Shown in pieces: positions 18,791 to 27,484 of a DNA stretch of 64,000 bases. The notes beneath the pieces were generated by a model. That model worked only from the letters and a program-made list of their open reading frames with translations, did no database searches and had not been told where the DNA came from. The first letter of the stretch is position 1. Every line of letters begins with the position of its first letter. Both the position numbers and the translations under genes were made by a program. This stretch comes from JABLTI01 sp035528035 (GTDB taxonomy: Archaea > Asgardarchaeota > Heimdallarchaeia > JABLTI01): NCBI GenBank assembly GCA_035528035.1, contig DATKZI010000014.1, positions 186,001 to 250,000 of the forward strand, in the 5' to 3' direction.

Positions 18791-19384
18791 ATGGCAAGTC
18801 GCGGGAAAATAATATTTAGTATAATATTAGTAGGAGGAGTGCTTTTTGCATTTAATTTTAGTGTAAATGCCCAATATTTATTAAAAGCACAATTTCCTAC
18901 TAATATTTTTTTAATTGGGGATGATAATGGGAATAAACTAATAGGAAAGACAACTGAGGAATATTCGAAAGAAGAAATTAATATTATGTTAGATCGAACA
19001 TTATTTATTTCAATTAAAGGTGAGGTTATTTTTTCTGTAAATGAAAATGAATTATTACTTAATGACAGTCGTTTTTCATATTCTAAAATTTTAGGAATTC
19101 CTAAATGTGGAGGAATAATAAGTGATTCTATTAACGATTTAGATTTATTTATTGAGAAAGAAATTTATCTTATGGACATACATATTTTAGAAATTTACAA
19201 TTATGAGTCTGAATGTTGGTTTAAATTAACTGATTTTAATTGTTATCAAATTAGTGGCATTACCATTGGTACAAATATTGGGTTTATTTTAGTAAATACT
19301 ATTATTTACAAGCTCATTTATAGAAGAACAAAAATAAAGCAAAAGAAGAAAGAAAATGAATCAATTATTGTTGTTCCCAAGTAG
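18791..19384 (+). CDS. Hypothetical membrane protein with a C-terminal span
   Basis: 197 residues. A signal or anchor segment lies at ~7-27. An outside domain (~28-150) contains four cysteines (in PKCGG, ESECW and NCYQ contexts) that could form disulfides. A C-terminal span at ~155-178 is followed by a basic tail KLIYRRTKIKQKKK. I do not recognise a family. The gene ends inside the small convergent gene on the other strand; their 3' ends overlap by 20 bp. Confidence 0.75.
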   Translation: MASRGKIIFSIILVGGVLFAFNFSVNAQYLLKAQFPTNIFLIGDDNGNKLIGKTTEEYSKEEINIMLDRTLFISIKGEVIFSVNENELLLNDSRFSYSKILGIPKCGGIISDSINDLDLFIEKEIYLMDIHILEIYNYESECWFKLTDFNCYQISGITIGTNIGFILVNTIIYKLIYRRTKIKQKKKENESIIVVPK

Positions 19385-19586
19385 AAACAATTTTCACTAG
19401 TCTTTGAATTTCGTTAACTTCACCCACAAGATGAATTAACACTTTTTGCCAGCTACCGAATTTTTTAACTTCGACTTTTTCATTGCTCGAAGGTAAACTA
19501 AGAACATAAGCAACAGCTTCAAGGTGATTATTGAAATGTTTTACTTCATCTTTATATTTTATAGCATATCTATCAACAGCATTCAT
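19365..19586 (-). CDS. Small hypothetical soluble protein
   Basis: 73 residues from the ATG at 19586. A GTG 12 bp upstream is possible, but that GTGAT reads better as a Shine-Dalgarno for the ATG. The sequence is a balanced, charged, globular-looking alpha/beta chain (NAVDRYAIKYKDEVKHF ... SWQKVLIHLVGE) with no cysteine or membrane segment. Its last 20 bp overlap the end of the convergent membrane gene. No family is recognised. Amino-acid composition looks coding, but comparative evidence is lacking. Confidence 0.6.
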   Translation of the reverse strand: MNAVDRYAIKYKDEVKHFNNHLEAVAYVLSLPSSNEKVEVKKFGSWQKVLIHLVGEVNEIQRLVKIVSTWEQQ

Positions 19587-19782
19587 GATAAGTATCACTC
19601 GTACAATATTAATATAAACAATTTAAGAATAGTTGTTAATTATAAATGCATTTTGTATGATTTCAATAATAGGAACTTTTTTTACAATATATAATTACAA
19701 TTATGAACGATAGATTATTCAGTAAAAGGTAATTACTTGAAGATAAAAACAATTCATTAAGATAATACTAGGTGTATATAAT

Positions 19783-20457
19783 TTGAGTGAAGAAAAATCA
19801 GAAGAAATAATCAGTCCTTATCTTACTGAAGAAGTCACACTCAAAAAGAAAACTCCTTTTCATGCTCAACTGGAAATTTTAAGACTTAAAGAATGGCATT
19901 TTCTTGCTCATCATCCCACTTGCAGCAGATATGCTGATCATTATTTTACTATTGGGAAAGCTCATTTCTGTATTGGTTGCTCAATGATCTATTCAGCGAT
20001 TTTATTGTATGCTATTTTATTTTTCGCTGTACCAACGATATTCAGATATAATGGTTGGGTAATTGCAAGCATCCCCTTTGCAGGGTTTGGTTTAGCGATT
20101 ATTCATCGTCTTTTACGATTGAAAATTAAATGGTTGAAAGCTATTTTCCGATTTATAGCAGGGTTTGGTATAGGAGCTTATTGGGCTTTAGTTATTCAAA
20201 CCTTCTTTATCCCTAAGAAATGGTGGATTGCCTTTATACTCATTCTCTTATTCTTTCTTGGAAATCAAATGTATGGGATTAGTCGTGGTCCTGGAGCTAA
20301 TAGAAAGATGTGCCGTACTTGTCCATTACAGGAACAAGAACCTAAATGTGATCCTGACAGAAATACTAACTTAAGAATACGTAAAGTATATGCTATTGTT
20401 GAAGAAGAATTAGATAAAGCAAAACAAAAAATGCAAAAAAAGTCAACATCTGATTGA
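19783..20457 (+). CDS. Multi-pass membrane protein with cysteine/histidine motifs (DUF2085-like)
   Basis: 224 residues, TTG start with AGGTG 9-10 nt upstream. Residues ~45-70 contain HHPTCSRYADHYFTIGKAHFC and CIGC, the H-C ... F-G ... C-x2-C pattern of DUF2085-type membrane proteins. About four membrane spans follow (~75-175). Near the C-terminus CRTCPLQEQEPKC gives another C-x2-C set, possibly a metal site on the same face. The tail is charged and cytosolic. The function of DUF2085 is unknown, and assignment is by motif pattern only. It lies just upstream of the cysteine-repeat pair. Confidence 0.8.
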   Translation: MSEEKSEEIISPYLTEEVTLKKKTPFHAQLEILRLKEWHFLAHHPTCSRYADHYFTIGKAHFCIGCSMIYSAILLYAILFFAVPTIFRYNGWVIASIPFAGFGLAIIHRLLRLKIKWLKAIFRFIAGFGIGAYWALVIQTFFIPKKWWIAFILILLFFLGNQMYGISRGPGANRKMCRTCPLQEQEPKCDPDRNTNLRIRKVYAIVEEELDKAKQKMQKKSTSD

Positions 20458-20563
20458 TTTTTTTGGTAGAAATATCACTTTTTATTATCTGCAAAAACTT
20501 AATAGCATAACAATTGCTTGTCAATTATATTATCCAAATTTTTAGGATTAGAGGGTTATTGAT

Positions 20564-21103
20564 ATGTCAGAAGAATATGAATGGAATAATGAGGAGGAAA
20601 AAAAACCGGAAGAAGAAACGCCTGTTGAGATTTTAACTCCTCCAGAACAAATCCCTCAACCACCTACTACAACTATTACTTACGGTACTGCTCCAGATGC
20701 TGAACTACCACAACCTATAGATCAAATAGCAAGAAAGAAAAAACGTCGTAATTGGATATTAATTAGCATATTTGGTATTACTTTACCAATTTTGCTTATC
20801 ATCGGTTCTTTTCTTTTTGTTATGCTTTCTATAATTGGTGTTTTTCAATCATGTGCGGTTAATTGTTGTGCCTCATGTGGGGATAATTGCGCACAAGCAT
20901 GTAATGACACTTGTTGTACAAGCTGTAGTGATTCTTGTAACAATGCGTGTAATGATAGCTGTAGTAATTCTTGTAGCAGTTGTGATTGTGGTGGTAGTTG
21001 TAATAGTTGTACATGTGGTCAGATCACAAAAACAAGTGGTGCTACACATCTAATGAATCAATTAAAATGGTTATTTTATTTATTGTTTGGTATCTTGAAA
21101 TAG
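20564..21103 (+). CDS. Membrane protein with an 18-cysteine C-x3-C repeat domain, paralogue 1
   Basis: 179 residues. An acidic and proline-rich cytosolic N-terminus (~1-60) leads to a basic RKKKRR stop. A strong membrane span (~64-92) follows, then an extremely cysteine-rich stretch (~residues 98-155) of repeating C-x3-C units (CNDTC, CSDSC, CNNAC, CNDSC, CSNSC), 18 cysteines in all. The C-terminus is a short aromatic, hydrophobic segment (QLKWLFYLLFGILK). By the positive-inside rule the cysteine domain is outside. It could be a disulfide-laddered or metal-binding stalk. GAGGG lies before the ATG. The next gene is a shorter paralogue. Confidence 0.85.
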   Translation: MSEEYEWNNEEEKKPEEETPVEILTPPEQIPQPPTTTITYGTAPDAELPQPIDQIARKKKRRNWILISIFGITLPILLIIGSFLFVMLSIIGVFQSCAVNCCASCGDNCAQACNDTCCTSCSDSCNNACNDSCSNSCSSCDCGGSCNSCTCGQITKTSGATHLMNQLKWLFYLLFGILK

Positions 21104-21203
21104 ATTCCTTACAATATTTTTCTTTTTATATAAGACATATACTGCTACAAAAGCAAATTTTATAACTTTATAATAACTATTCTTGATGGAAGTGTTATAC
21201 TCT

Positions 21204-21533
21204 ATGGATGAAGGAGTTATAGCTAAAGAAATTGATCCAGCTGAAGAAGCTAGAAGAAAAAAGAAACGAAGACGAATACTAATAATCGTTTTTGCAATTG
21301 TCTTACCAATTGTTATTGTAATAGCTTTAGGCATATTCTTTATACTTGCAATTGTTGGTGCTTTTGAAACTTGTACAGTTAATTGCTGTAACTCAGTAGG
21401 AGAAAGTTGCGCACAATCCTGTTCAGACTCTTGTTCAAGTTCATGTACATGTAACAGCTCAAAGATTGTATTAAAGGATGCTTTAGTTAATCAAATCAAT
21501 AATATTAAATGGTTCTTTTATAGACTCTTTTAA
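21204..21533 (+). CDS. Membrane protein with C-x3-C repeats, shorter paralogue 2
   Basis: About 110 residues from the ATG at 21204, which has GGAAGTG 9 nt upstream; TTG 21183 and ATG 21186 are in-frame alternatives. The layout matches the preceding gene: acidic start, very basic KKKRRR, one membrane span, then VNCC ... ESCAQSCSDSCSSSCTC with 8 cysteines, and the same aromatic end (NNIKWFFYRLF). The two share the VNCC and CAQ-C signatures, so they arose by tandem duplication, with repeat number differing (18 versus 8 Cys). A TATA-like run near 21160-21175 suggests its own promoter. Confidence 0.8.
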   Translation: MDEGVIAKEIDPAEEARRKKKRRRILIIVFAIVLPIVIVIALGIFFILAIVGAFETCTVNCCNSVGESCAQSCSDSCSSSCTCNSSKIVLKDALVNQINNIKWFFYRLF

Positions 21534-21543
21534 AATAGAATAT

Positions 21544-21580
21544 TTTGAAGTTTATACTTCAAATTTTACTTTTTTTTACT
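21544..21580 (+). terminator. Hairpin plus T-tract after the cysteine-repeat genes
   Basis: TTTGAAGT (21544-21551) and ACTTCAAA (21556-21563) form a perfect 8-bp stem with a 4-nt loop. It is followed by TTTTACTTTTTTTACTG, just after the stop at 21533. Confidence 0.65.
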
Positions 21581-21653
21581 GTTTTTTCCAAATGGGTTTA
21601 TTTAGGATAGTGAAAAAAGTTATATTAAGAATTAGAGCTTTCTCTTTAGTTGG

Positions 21654-23366
21654 ATGGTCAGTATATTGGCACGAACACCTAAGAAAATCGGTTTTGTCCT
21701 TGGAATATCAAAAGATCAAGATACTCTCATTGTTCGATTAGATGAAAATGTTGAACATGAGGATATTGTTGAAGGAAATTTTGTAAGCATTCCATTAGCA
21801 AACGGTAGTACGTTAATAGGTCGTGTAGCAAATATTCGTGCTGAAAATCCACAATTAAGCGATGAACGCTATGCTAAATTCTGGATGGATAGACTAAGAA
21901 GATCATTAGAATCAAGGTCTATGTTAGAATTCACAGAATTCCATATCATTGAAGTAGTTCTAGTTTCGAATATTTCATATGATGGGGAATTATCTGCACC
22001 AAATGCTTGGATTTCTCCTGGATCAATGGTTTTTGAATGTCGAGATGATCTTCTTGAGCTAGCAGTCTTTGGTAAGGAAAGAGGAGAAATGGATGTAGGC
22101 ATGTTTGCCGAACATTCAGGTGAAATCAAAGTAAAATTAAATCCTAATAGATTAGGTTCTGATGGACTAGCTATTTTTGGTTCTCGAGGTAGTGGAAAAT
22201 CATATGCAGCAGGTGTTATCATTGAAGAATTTTCCGAATTTGGTCTACCAATTTTAATAGTAGATCCTCATGGAGAATATTGGGGACTTTCTCATACCGC
22301 AGGTCCAAAAGGTGAAGGGTCATTACCTAAATATTTTGTTAAAATAATTTATCCAAATCGTTACAAACCAAGATATCATTCTCTTATGGAAAAAATGAAT
22401 AAAACTCTAGAAGTGAATTTTAACCTTGAACCTGTTACCATGCTCTTTTCTGAAATAACTACTTCTGAAATGTTTAGTTTTATGTATGATCTCACTCATA
22501 CTCAAAAGGAAAAAATAGAAAATGCTTGGTATGCTATTCGTGAATCTTTTGGTTATGCTGTTTGTTATGATATCGATGGTTTCTTAGGTTTTGGAATTGA
22601 AAATAATATTATAGATGGAAGTAGTAGAAAACCTATTGAAAGAAAGCTAGAAGTGTTTAGGAAAATGGGTTTCTTTACAGATCTTGATGGTGCTATCTGT
22701 CATGTATCAGGTCAAATAATTCAAGAATTTGACGATAAATACAGACGTAAAGAATCTACTGAAAAATCAAGAGATTTAACTACACTTGCAAGTGTAAAAA
22801 GCCATTTCAATGCTGAACAAATAACCATTTTAGATGTTAGTCAACCTATGCTGGATGAACGTGCAAGAAGGATTTTTGTTTCAAGTTATTTGAATAGACT
22901 TAGAAGAACTATGGAAGTAAAAGAAATTCAAAGAGTGTTTATGTTAATTGAGGAAGCACATAGGTTTATTCCAATAGGTGAATCACCAACGAAAAAAGCT
23001 ATTGAATGGTTTGCACGAGAAGGGAGAAAGATGGGTGCAGGTCTTGGAATAGTAAGTCAAAGACCAAGTGGCTTGGATAGGGATATTCTGTCACAGTGTA
23101 ATTCCAAATTAATTTTAAGAATAACTGAGCAATCTGATTTAGTTGTAGCCAAAGATATACTTGCAGGTTTTGCTGAAAGGTATATTGGACTATTGCCTTA
23201 TCTCGAGAGGGGAACAGGAGTTCTAACAGGAGCTGCTCTCCGAATACCAATCCTAGTTAATTTTAGGGAAAGAAAATCTTCAACCAAATATGGTGAAACA
23301 GTTTCACTAGTTGCTGATCCCGAGAGTAAAATAAAATCTCGAGAAAAAGAGAAAAAGAATTGGTGA
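21654..23366 (+). CDS. herA: HerA-like FtsK/TraG-family ATPase
   Basis: 570 residues. An N-terminal HAS-barrel-like beta domain (~1-110) is followed by a RecA-type ATPase core: Walker A GSRGSGKSYAA (176-186), VDPHGEYWGL (Walker A' region, ~206-215), Walker B in VFMLIEEAHRFIP (~425-437), and an arginine-rich REGRKMGAGLGIVSQRPS sensor segment. This is the HerA translocase architecture. HerA normally works with the NurA nuclease in end resection, but nurA is not next to it here, so it could be a HerA paralogue of other use. The flanking genes are unrelated. Confidence 0.9.
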   Translation: MVSILARTPKKIGFVLGISKDQDTLIVRLDENVEHEDIVEGNFVSIPLANGSTLIGRVANIRAENPQLSDERYAKFWMDRLRRSLESRSMLEFTEFHIIEVVLVSNISYDGELSAPNAWISPGSMVFECRDDLLELAVFGKERGEMDVGMFAEHSGEIKVKLNPNRLGSDGLAIFGSRGSGKSYAAGVIIEEFSEFGLPILIVDPHGEYWGLSHTAGPKGEGSLPKYFVKIIYPNRYKPRYHSLMEKMNKTLEVNFNLEPVTMLFSEITTSEMFSFMYDLTHTQKEKIENAWYAIRESFGYAVCYDIDGFLGFGIENNIIDGSSRKPIERKLEVFRKMGFFTDLDGAICHVSGQIIQEFDDKYRRKESTEKSRDLTTLASVKSHFNAEQITILDVSQPMLDERARRIFVSSYLNRLRRTMEVKEIQRVFMLIEEAHRFIPIGESPTKKAIEWFAREGRKMGAGLGIVSQRPSGLDRDILSQCNSKLILRITEQSDLVVAKDILAGFAERYIGLLPYLERGTGVLTGAALRIPILVNFRERKSSTKYGETVSLVADPESKIKSREKEKKNW

Positions 23367-23390
23367 ATTTGTTTCAGTTTTCACTCAGTA

Positions 23391-23424
23391 TGAAATGAAT
23401 TATATATATGAAAGATTCATTTCA
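23391..23424 (+). promoter_or_regulatory. 10-bp inverted repeat flanking the TATA box of the 23449 gene
   Basis: TGAAATGAAT (23391-23400) and ATTCATTTCA (23415-23424) are perfect inverted repeats around TATATATATG. A dimeric repressor bound here would cover the TATA box. The ATG lies 25 bp downstream. A weak stem in the preceding gene's 3' end is an alternative reading. Confidence 0.5.
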
Positions 23425-23448
23425 ATTAATTATTAATTGAGGGAATAG

Positions 23449-24261
23449 ATGATGTTATTTGAATTTCCAAAAGAAAGATTCGCAGAATTAAAACCTCTTT
23501 TTGAGAAACATCAACATCTCACAATTGTCATAAAAAACATCTTAAAAGATCGAAATGGTGATGTTTTTGTTGATAATACTGAAAATCCTTCAATAGCATT
23601 AATGTGTTTTAAAATAATGGAATTTGTAGCTGGCGACCATTTACATCCAAAAGCGATAGAAGTAATTTCTTGTATTTCTGAAAATAAGCTAGTCCTCTTT
23701 CAAGATGATGATTGGTTGAAATTAGCTGAAAAACATTTGATTCTTTCAGCATATCCTCGAGTAAAATTTTCCTCAGAGAGTCTATCAATCGAAAAAGCAA
23801 ACCTATTATTAGAAAAACAATTACCTGATGGATATATTTTAGAAAAAATCAACATAAACACACTAAAAACAATGAATCCAAAACTTTTACCTGTTATACT
23901 CCCTTTCTTTAGATCAATTGAAGATTTTATAGAACGTGGGATTGGTTATTGTATTAAAAAAGATAATTTAGTAATAAGTTTAGGGATTTCAGGATTTCCT
24001 ATAATAGATAATACATTTAAATTTCAAGTAATAACTGATCCTGCTCCAAAACATCGACGTAAAGGATTCGCTACTTTATGTTGTGCTGCAACAATCAAAG
24101 AAAGTCTTGAGAAAGGAATTATCCCTCATTTTGATGCAGATACGGATGTTGCCTCTCGGTTAGCTTTGAAATTAGGTTTTACCAGTCCCGAAAACTATAT
24201 TGCTTATATTTGTTCAAAAAATCCTTTGAAATGCCAATTTAAGATGGTTAAATATTTATAA
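23449..24261 (+). CDS. GNAT-family N-acetyltransferase
   Basis: 270 residues. The C-terminal half (~residues 130-265) has the GNAT core with the acetyl-CoA loop ITDPAPKHRRKGFATLCCAATI (R/Q-x2-G-x-G/A region, ~195-215), then DVASRLALKLGF, a typical beta5-alpha4 element. The N-terminal ~120 residues are a family-specific alpha/beta domain, as in two-domain GNATs of the PF12746 type. The acceptor is unknown. Two ATGs in a row (23449, 23452) follow GAGGG; the second has the better spacing. It precedes the alpha-mannosidase by 90 bp on the same strand, though the mannosidase may have its own promoter. Confidence 0.85.
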   Translation: MMLFEFPKERFAELKPLFEKHQHLTIVIKNILKDRNGDVFVDNTENPSIALMCFKIMEFVAGDHLHPKAIEVISCISENKLVLFQDDDWLKLAEKHLILSAYPRVKFSSESLSIEKANLLLEKQLPDGYILEKININTLKTMNPKLLPVILPFFRSIEDFIERGIGYCIKKDNLVISLGISGFPIIDNTFKFQVITDPAPKHRRKGFATLCCAATIKESLEKGIIPHFDADTDVASRLALKLGFTSPENYIAYICSKNPLKCQFKMVKYL

Positions 24262-24351
24262 TATCTAATTTTATCATAGAATTCTCTTTAAATATTTATT
24301 AAAAAATCTTTTAATTTATTAAGTAATAAACCACATTAGAGTGAATTTTTT

Positions 24352-27171
24352 ATGACTGAAAATGAGAAACTAACATTAGATAATCAAGAGGTTTTTATCG
24401 TTCCTTCAACACATTGGGATCGTGAATGGTACAAACCTTTTCAAGAGTTTAGATTCCAATTAGTTCATCTTGTAGATGAGCTCCTATCAATACTTGCAAA
24501 AAAAGAATATTATTTTACTCTTGATGGTCAAACCATTGTTTTAGAGGATTTTTTGGAGATTAGACCTGAAAAGAAAGATTTGTTAGTAGAATTAGTTCAA
24601 AAAGGAAAAATAGCAGTTGGTCCTTGGTATCTTTTACCCGATGAATGGTTGGTTGGTCAAGAGAGTTTAATAAGAAATCTTGAAACAAGTTTTGATTTAG
24701 CTAAAGATTTTGGTATACCACTAATGAAAGTCGGATATTTACCAGATCAATTCGGTCATACAAAAGCTATACCACAAATTCTTTCAGATTTAACAGACAT
24801 CCCTTGTGCAGTAATTTGGAGGGGAGTAGGTCCTGATATAACAAAAGTACCTTTCTATTGGAAATCACATGAAAAAGCAAAGAATAAAATTCTATGTAAT
24901 TATCTTCCAGAAGGCTATGGTAATGCTGCTAGTTTAACAAGTAATCTAGAAGGATTAAATAGTGATGTTATTGCTAAGATTCAAGAACTGAAAGAATATT
25001 CACCTTTACCATTATTTCTTCTTATGAATGGTACAGATCATACACTCCCTCAGACGTTTTTAATTGATTTAGTTCCAAAATTAAAAATACCAAAAACTAA
25101 TGTTACTATTTCTTTGCTTGAAAACTACATTAAAAGATTAATAGAAGAAATAAAAACAAACAATACTAAGTTAATAGAATACGTAGGAGAATTTAGATCA
25201 CCTTATCGTGCACCATTGTTACAAGATACTTATTCAGCTCGGATGTGGATAAAGCAATGGGATAATAAAGTAGAGGATTTCTTGGTTCATTATGTTGAAC
25301 CTATTTGTTCTATTTTGCAGCAAAACGATGTTTATGATTATCCAGATTCATTTATCACCTTAGCATGGAAATGGTTGTTAAAAAATCAACCACATGACTC
25401 TATATGTGGCTGTAGTGTGGATGAAACTCATAATGAAATGATAGCTCGATATTCCTGGGCTGAAAGTATCACTACCTCAATTTTAAATGATATTAATGCA
25501 AATATAACTACTCTACATGAAGAAGAAAAGGATGAAATCTGTTTAGTGTTTAATCCTACCAATAATTCTTCAATTCCAACTCCAATTGAATTCCAATTAC
25601 CAACAAAAACTTTAGTCAATAAATTAGTGTCTGAAGATGGGCTTGAATATCAAATTCAACCATTAAAAGTTTCAGAAGAAATTCTTTTCGAGAATACTTT
25701 TAGACCACTCATGATTAAGACAGGTATTAAAATGCTTCCTGGAAGAAAAATTATAGATGTATATGTAAATGAAATCGAATTAGTAACTGATGAGATCGAT
25801 CCAAAACTATGTCATGTAACACTTTTTTGCAATAAGACTCTCATTGGTGATTTGGATATCCAAAAATTGAAAGAAGATTTTATTGAAATCGTAGATAGTG
25901 GAAAATATAAAAAATTCCATGTAAAAGCTACTTTAGGAACAAACCAATCATATGTATCTCTTATAACTTTGAAACCATGGTCATTCACTAAATTGCGTTT
26001 TGATAAAGAACCAATACAAAACACAAGGGCAGATCCTTTTATTGTAAAAAAGAATTCAATTGAAAATAAATTCTATAAAATAAATTTCCTTCCAAACGGA
26101 TCAATCAAATTATACGATAAAAAAACTAAATTACTTTATTCCAAACTCCACATTTTTGAAGATTGGGGCGATAGAGGAGATGAATATACTTACAGTAGAG
26201 TCGGTCCTGAGCAAGCAAAAATGAGTAAGATTAAACGAAAGATAACAAATAATGGACCGTTATTAGCTGAAATAACTCAAAGCTCGACTATAACCACATT
26301 TGAAGAATTAACATCAAATAGAACAAAACGCAAAGGCAAAGTAAAATTACCCGTAAAAACAATTTTTAAATTTTACAGAGATAATTCGAGAATTGATATT
26401 TCAACAACTTTAACCAATACAGCAAAAGATCATCGCTTAAGAATCTGTTTCGATTTACCTTTTGAATCTAAAGAGACTATAACTTCTACTCATTTTGGGT
26501 ATATTAAACGTGAAGGTAATCCAATTAAACTTGAAAACTATACTGAAATGCCTACTGGTATACAAGCACAAAAACGATTTATTAGAATTGAAGATGAAAA
26601 TAAATCTTCAGCATTTACCTTGTTCAATAAGGGTTTACCTGAAGTTGAATTAGTTGATAATTCTCGAGTTGCTTTAACTTTAATTCGGGCAATAGGTTAT
26701 CTCTCGAGACAAGATTTCCCTGAAAGACCTCTACATGCAGGACCTTTTATGGAAACACCGGGTGCACAGGAATTAAATAAAACATATACTTTCAATTATA
26801 GTTTACAAACTCATATAAAAGATATATCAATTGATGAAACTTTGAATCAAGCAGAAGCTTTTGCATTACCAACTAAATCTTATGTATTAACTGATAATAT
26901 TGCTGTGAAAAAATTAACTACGCCACTCTTGCAGCTGAAAGAACCAATGATAAAAATTTCCTCAATAAGAATAAGAGACAATGAGTTACAAGTACTTGTT
27001 TATAATCTTAAGGACAGTGATATTAAGTTAAATGTTACAACCCTTGATGAGTTCAAGAATTGTAAAGAAATACTAATCGATTCAACCGTGAAAAAAGAGA
27101 ATGAAATCAAGAAGGGACAATTCAATTTGGAATTCGCGCCTTTTGAGATTAAATTATTAAGAATTTCTTAA
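24352..27171 (+). CDS. Glycoside hydrolase family 38 alpha-mannosidase
   Basis: 939 residues. The catalytic domain spans ~1-400: STHWDREW (residues 19-26; zinc His and Asp), the nucleophile Asp132 in YLPDQFGH, and QPHDSICGCSVDETHNEM (~residues 347-364; zinc His). The helical mid domain and a large C-terminal beta domain (~500-939) are present, giving normal family length. GH38 enzymes remove alpha-mannose from glycans with retention. No signal peptide is seen, so it would act on cytosolic glycans or oligosaccharides taken up, or on recycled surface glycans. It stands next to a GNAT fusion whose C-terminal part looks like carbohydrate-active beta-sandwiches. Confidence 0.95.
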   Translation: MTENEKLTLDNQEVFIVPSTHWDREWYKPFQEFRFQLVHLVDELLSILAKKEYYFTLDGQTIVLEDFLEIRPEKKDLLVELVQKGKIAVGPWYLLPDEWLVGQESLIRNLETSFDLAKDFGIPLMKVGYLPDQFGHTKAIPQILSDLTDIPCAVIWRGVGPDITKVPFYWKSHEKAKNKILCNYLPEGYGNAASLTSNLEGLNSDVIAKIQELKEYSPLPLFLLMNGTDHTLPQTFLIDLVPKLKIPKTNVTISLLENYIKRLIEEIKTNNTKLIEYVGEFRSPYRAPLLQDTYSARMWIKQWDNKVEDFLVHYVEPICSILQQNDVYDYPDSFITLAWKWLLKNQPHDSICGCSVDETHNEMIARYSWAESITTSILNDINANITTLHEEEKDEICLVFNPTNNSSIPTPIEFQLPTKTLVNKLVSEDGLEYQIQPLKVSEEILFENTFRPLMIKTGIKMLPGRKIIDVYVNEIELVTDEIDPKLCHVTLFCNKTLIGDLDIQKLKEDFIEIVDSGKYKKFHVKATLGTNQSYVSLITLKPWSFTKLRFDKEPIQNTRADPFIVKKNSIENKFYKINFLPNGSIKLYDKKTKLLYSKLHIFEDWGDRGDEYTYSRVGPEQAKMSKIKRKITNNGPLLAEITQSSTITTFEELTSNRTKRKGKVKLPVKTIFKFYRDNSRIDISTTLTNTAKDHRLRICFDLPFESKETITSTHFGYIKREGNPIKLENYTEMPTGIQAQKRFIRIEDENKSSAFTLFNKGLPEVELVDNSRVALTLIRAIGYLSRQDFPERPLHAGPFMETPGAQELNKTYTFNYSLQTHIKDISIDETLNQAEAFALPTKSYVLTDNIAVKKLTTPLLQLKEPMIKISSIRIRDNELQVLVYNLKDSDIKLNVTTLDEFKNCKEILIDSTVKKENEIKKGQFNLEFAPFEIKLLRIS

Positions 27172-27190
27172 TCTTAATTCGCCTTTTTTT

Positions 27191-27230
27191 CTGGTCACTT
27201 ATTATCAATTATTTAATTATTAGTGACCAG
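27191..27230. repeat. Inverted repeat CTGGTCACT/AGTGACCAG after the mannosidase gene
   Basis: Perfect 9-bp arms at 27191-27199 and 27222-27230 are separated by 22 AT-rich bases, 19 bp after the mannosidase stop and just after a T7 run. The arms contain GTCAC/GTGAC, the half-sites of the operators downstream. It may therefore be an extra binding site or simply a stem for transcript ending. Confidence 0.45.
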
Positions 27231-27369
27231 TTGTTATATTACTTGATTACAAATAAATTTGAGATTAATCGATTAAAAAATAAGTACGTGAAATTAATCA
27301 AGATTTGTAATTAAGAAACTGTGAAAGTATTTAGTCCAAATAGAAAGTGATTATTATTTTCCATTGCAA

Positions 27370-27443
27370 GTCACAACTTGTGACCACACAAATAGTGGTC
27401 TCAATTAGAGACTTCAAATTATGAAATCGGTTTATATATAAAT
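27370..27443 (+). promoter_or_regulatory. Promoter of the GNAT-fusion gene with two palindromic operators
   Basis: In order: GTCACAA-N-TTGTGAC (27370-27384, centre 27377), GTCTC-N5-GAGAC (27398-27412, centre 27405) and TATA box TTTATATATAAAT (27431-27443). Centre spacing is 28 bp, and the proximal palindrome to TATA is 26 bp, both identical to the promoter at 13628-13699. Bases between TATA and ATG are also similar (a conserved GATAT and AAGGT). Confidence 0.75.
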
Positions 27444-27484
27444 AAGCGATTTGTAGGATATCGAATAATTAAGGTAGAAAAATC

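Noticed and set aside
20835..21053. A 72-codon valine-rich frame overlapping the cysteine-repeat gene
   Set aside because: It is a frame shift of the TGT-rich repeat; the cysteine frame has the membrane span, a ribosome-binding site and a paralogue.
21654..23366. A HerA-NurA repair operon
   Set aside because: No NurA, Mre11 or Rad50 gene lies beside it; the neighbours are unrelated.
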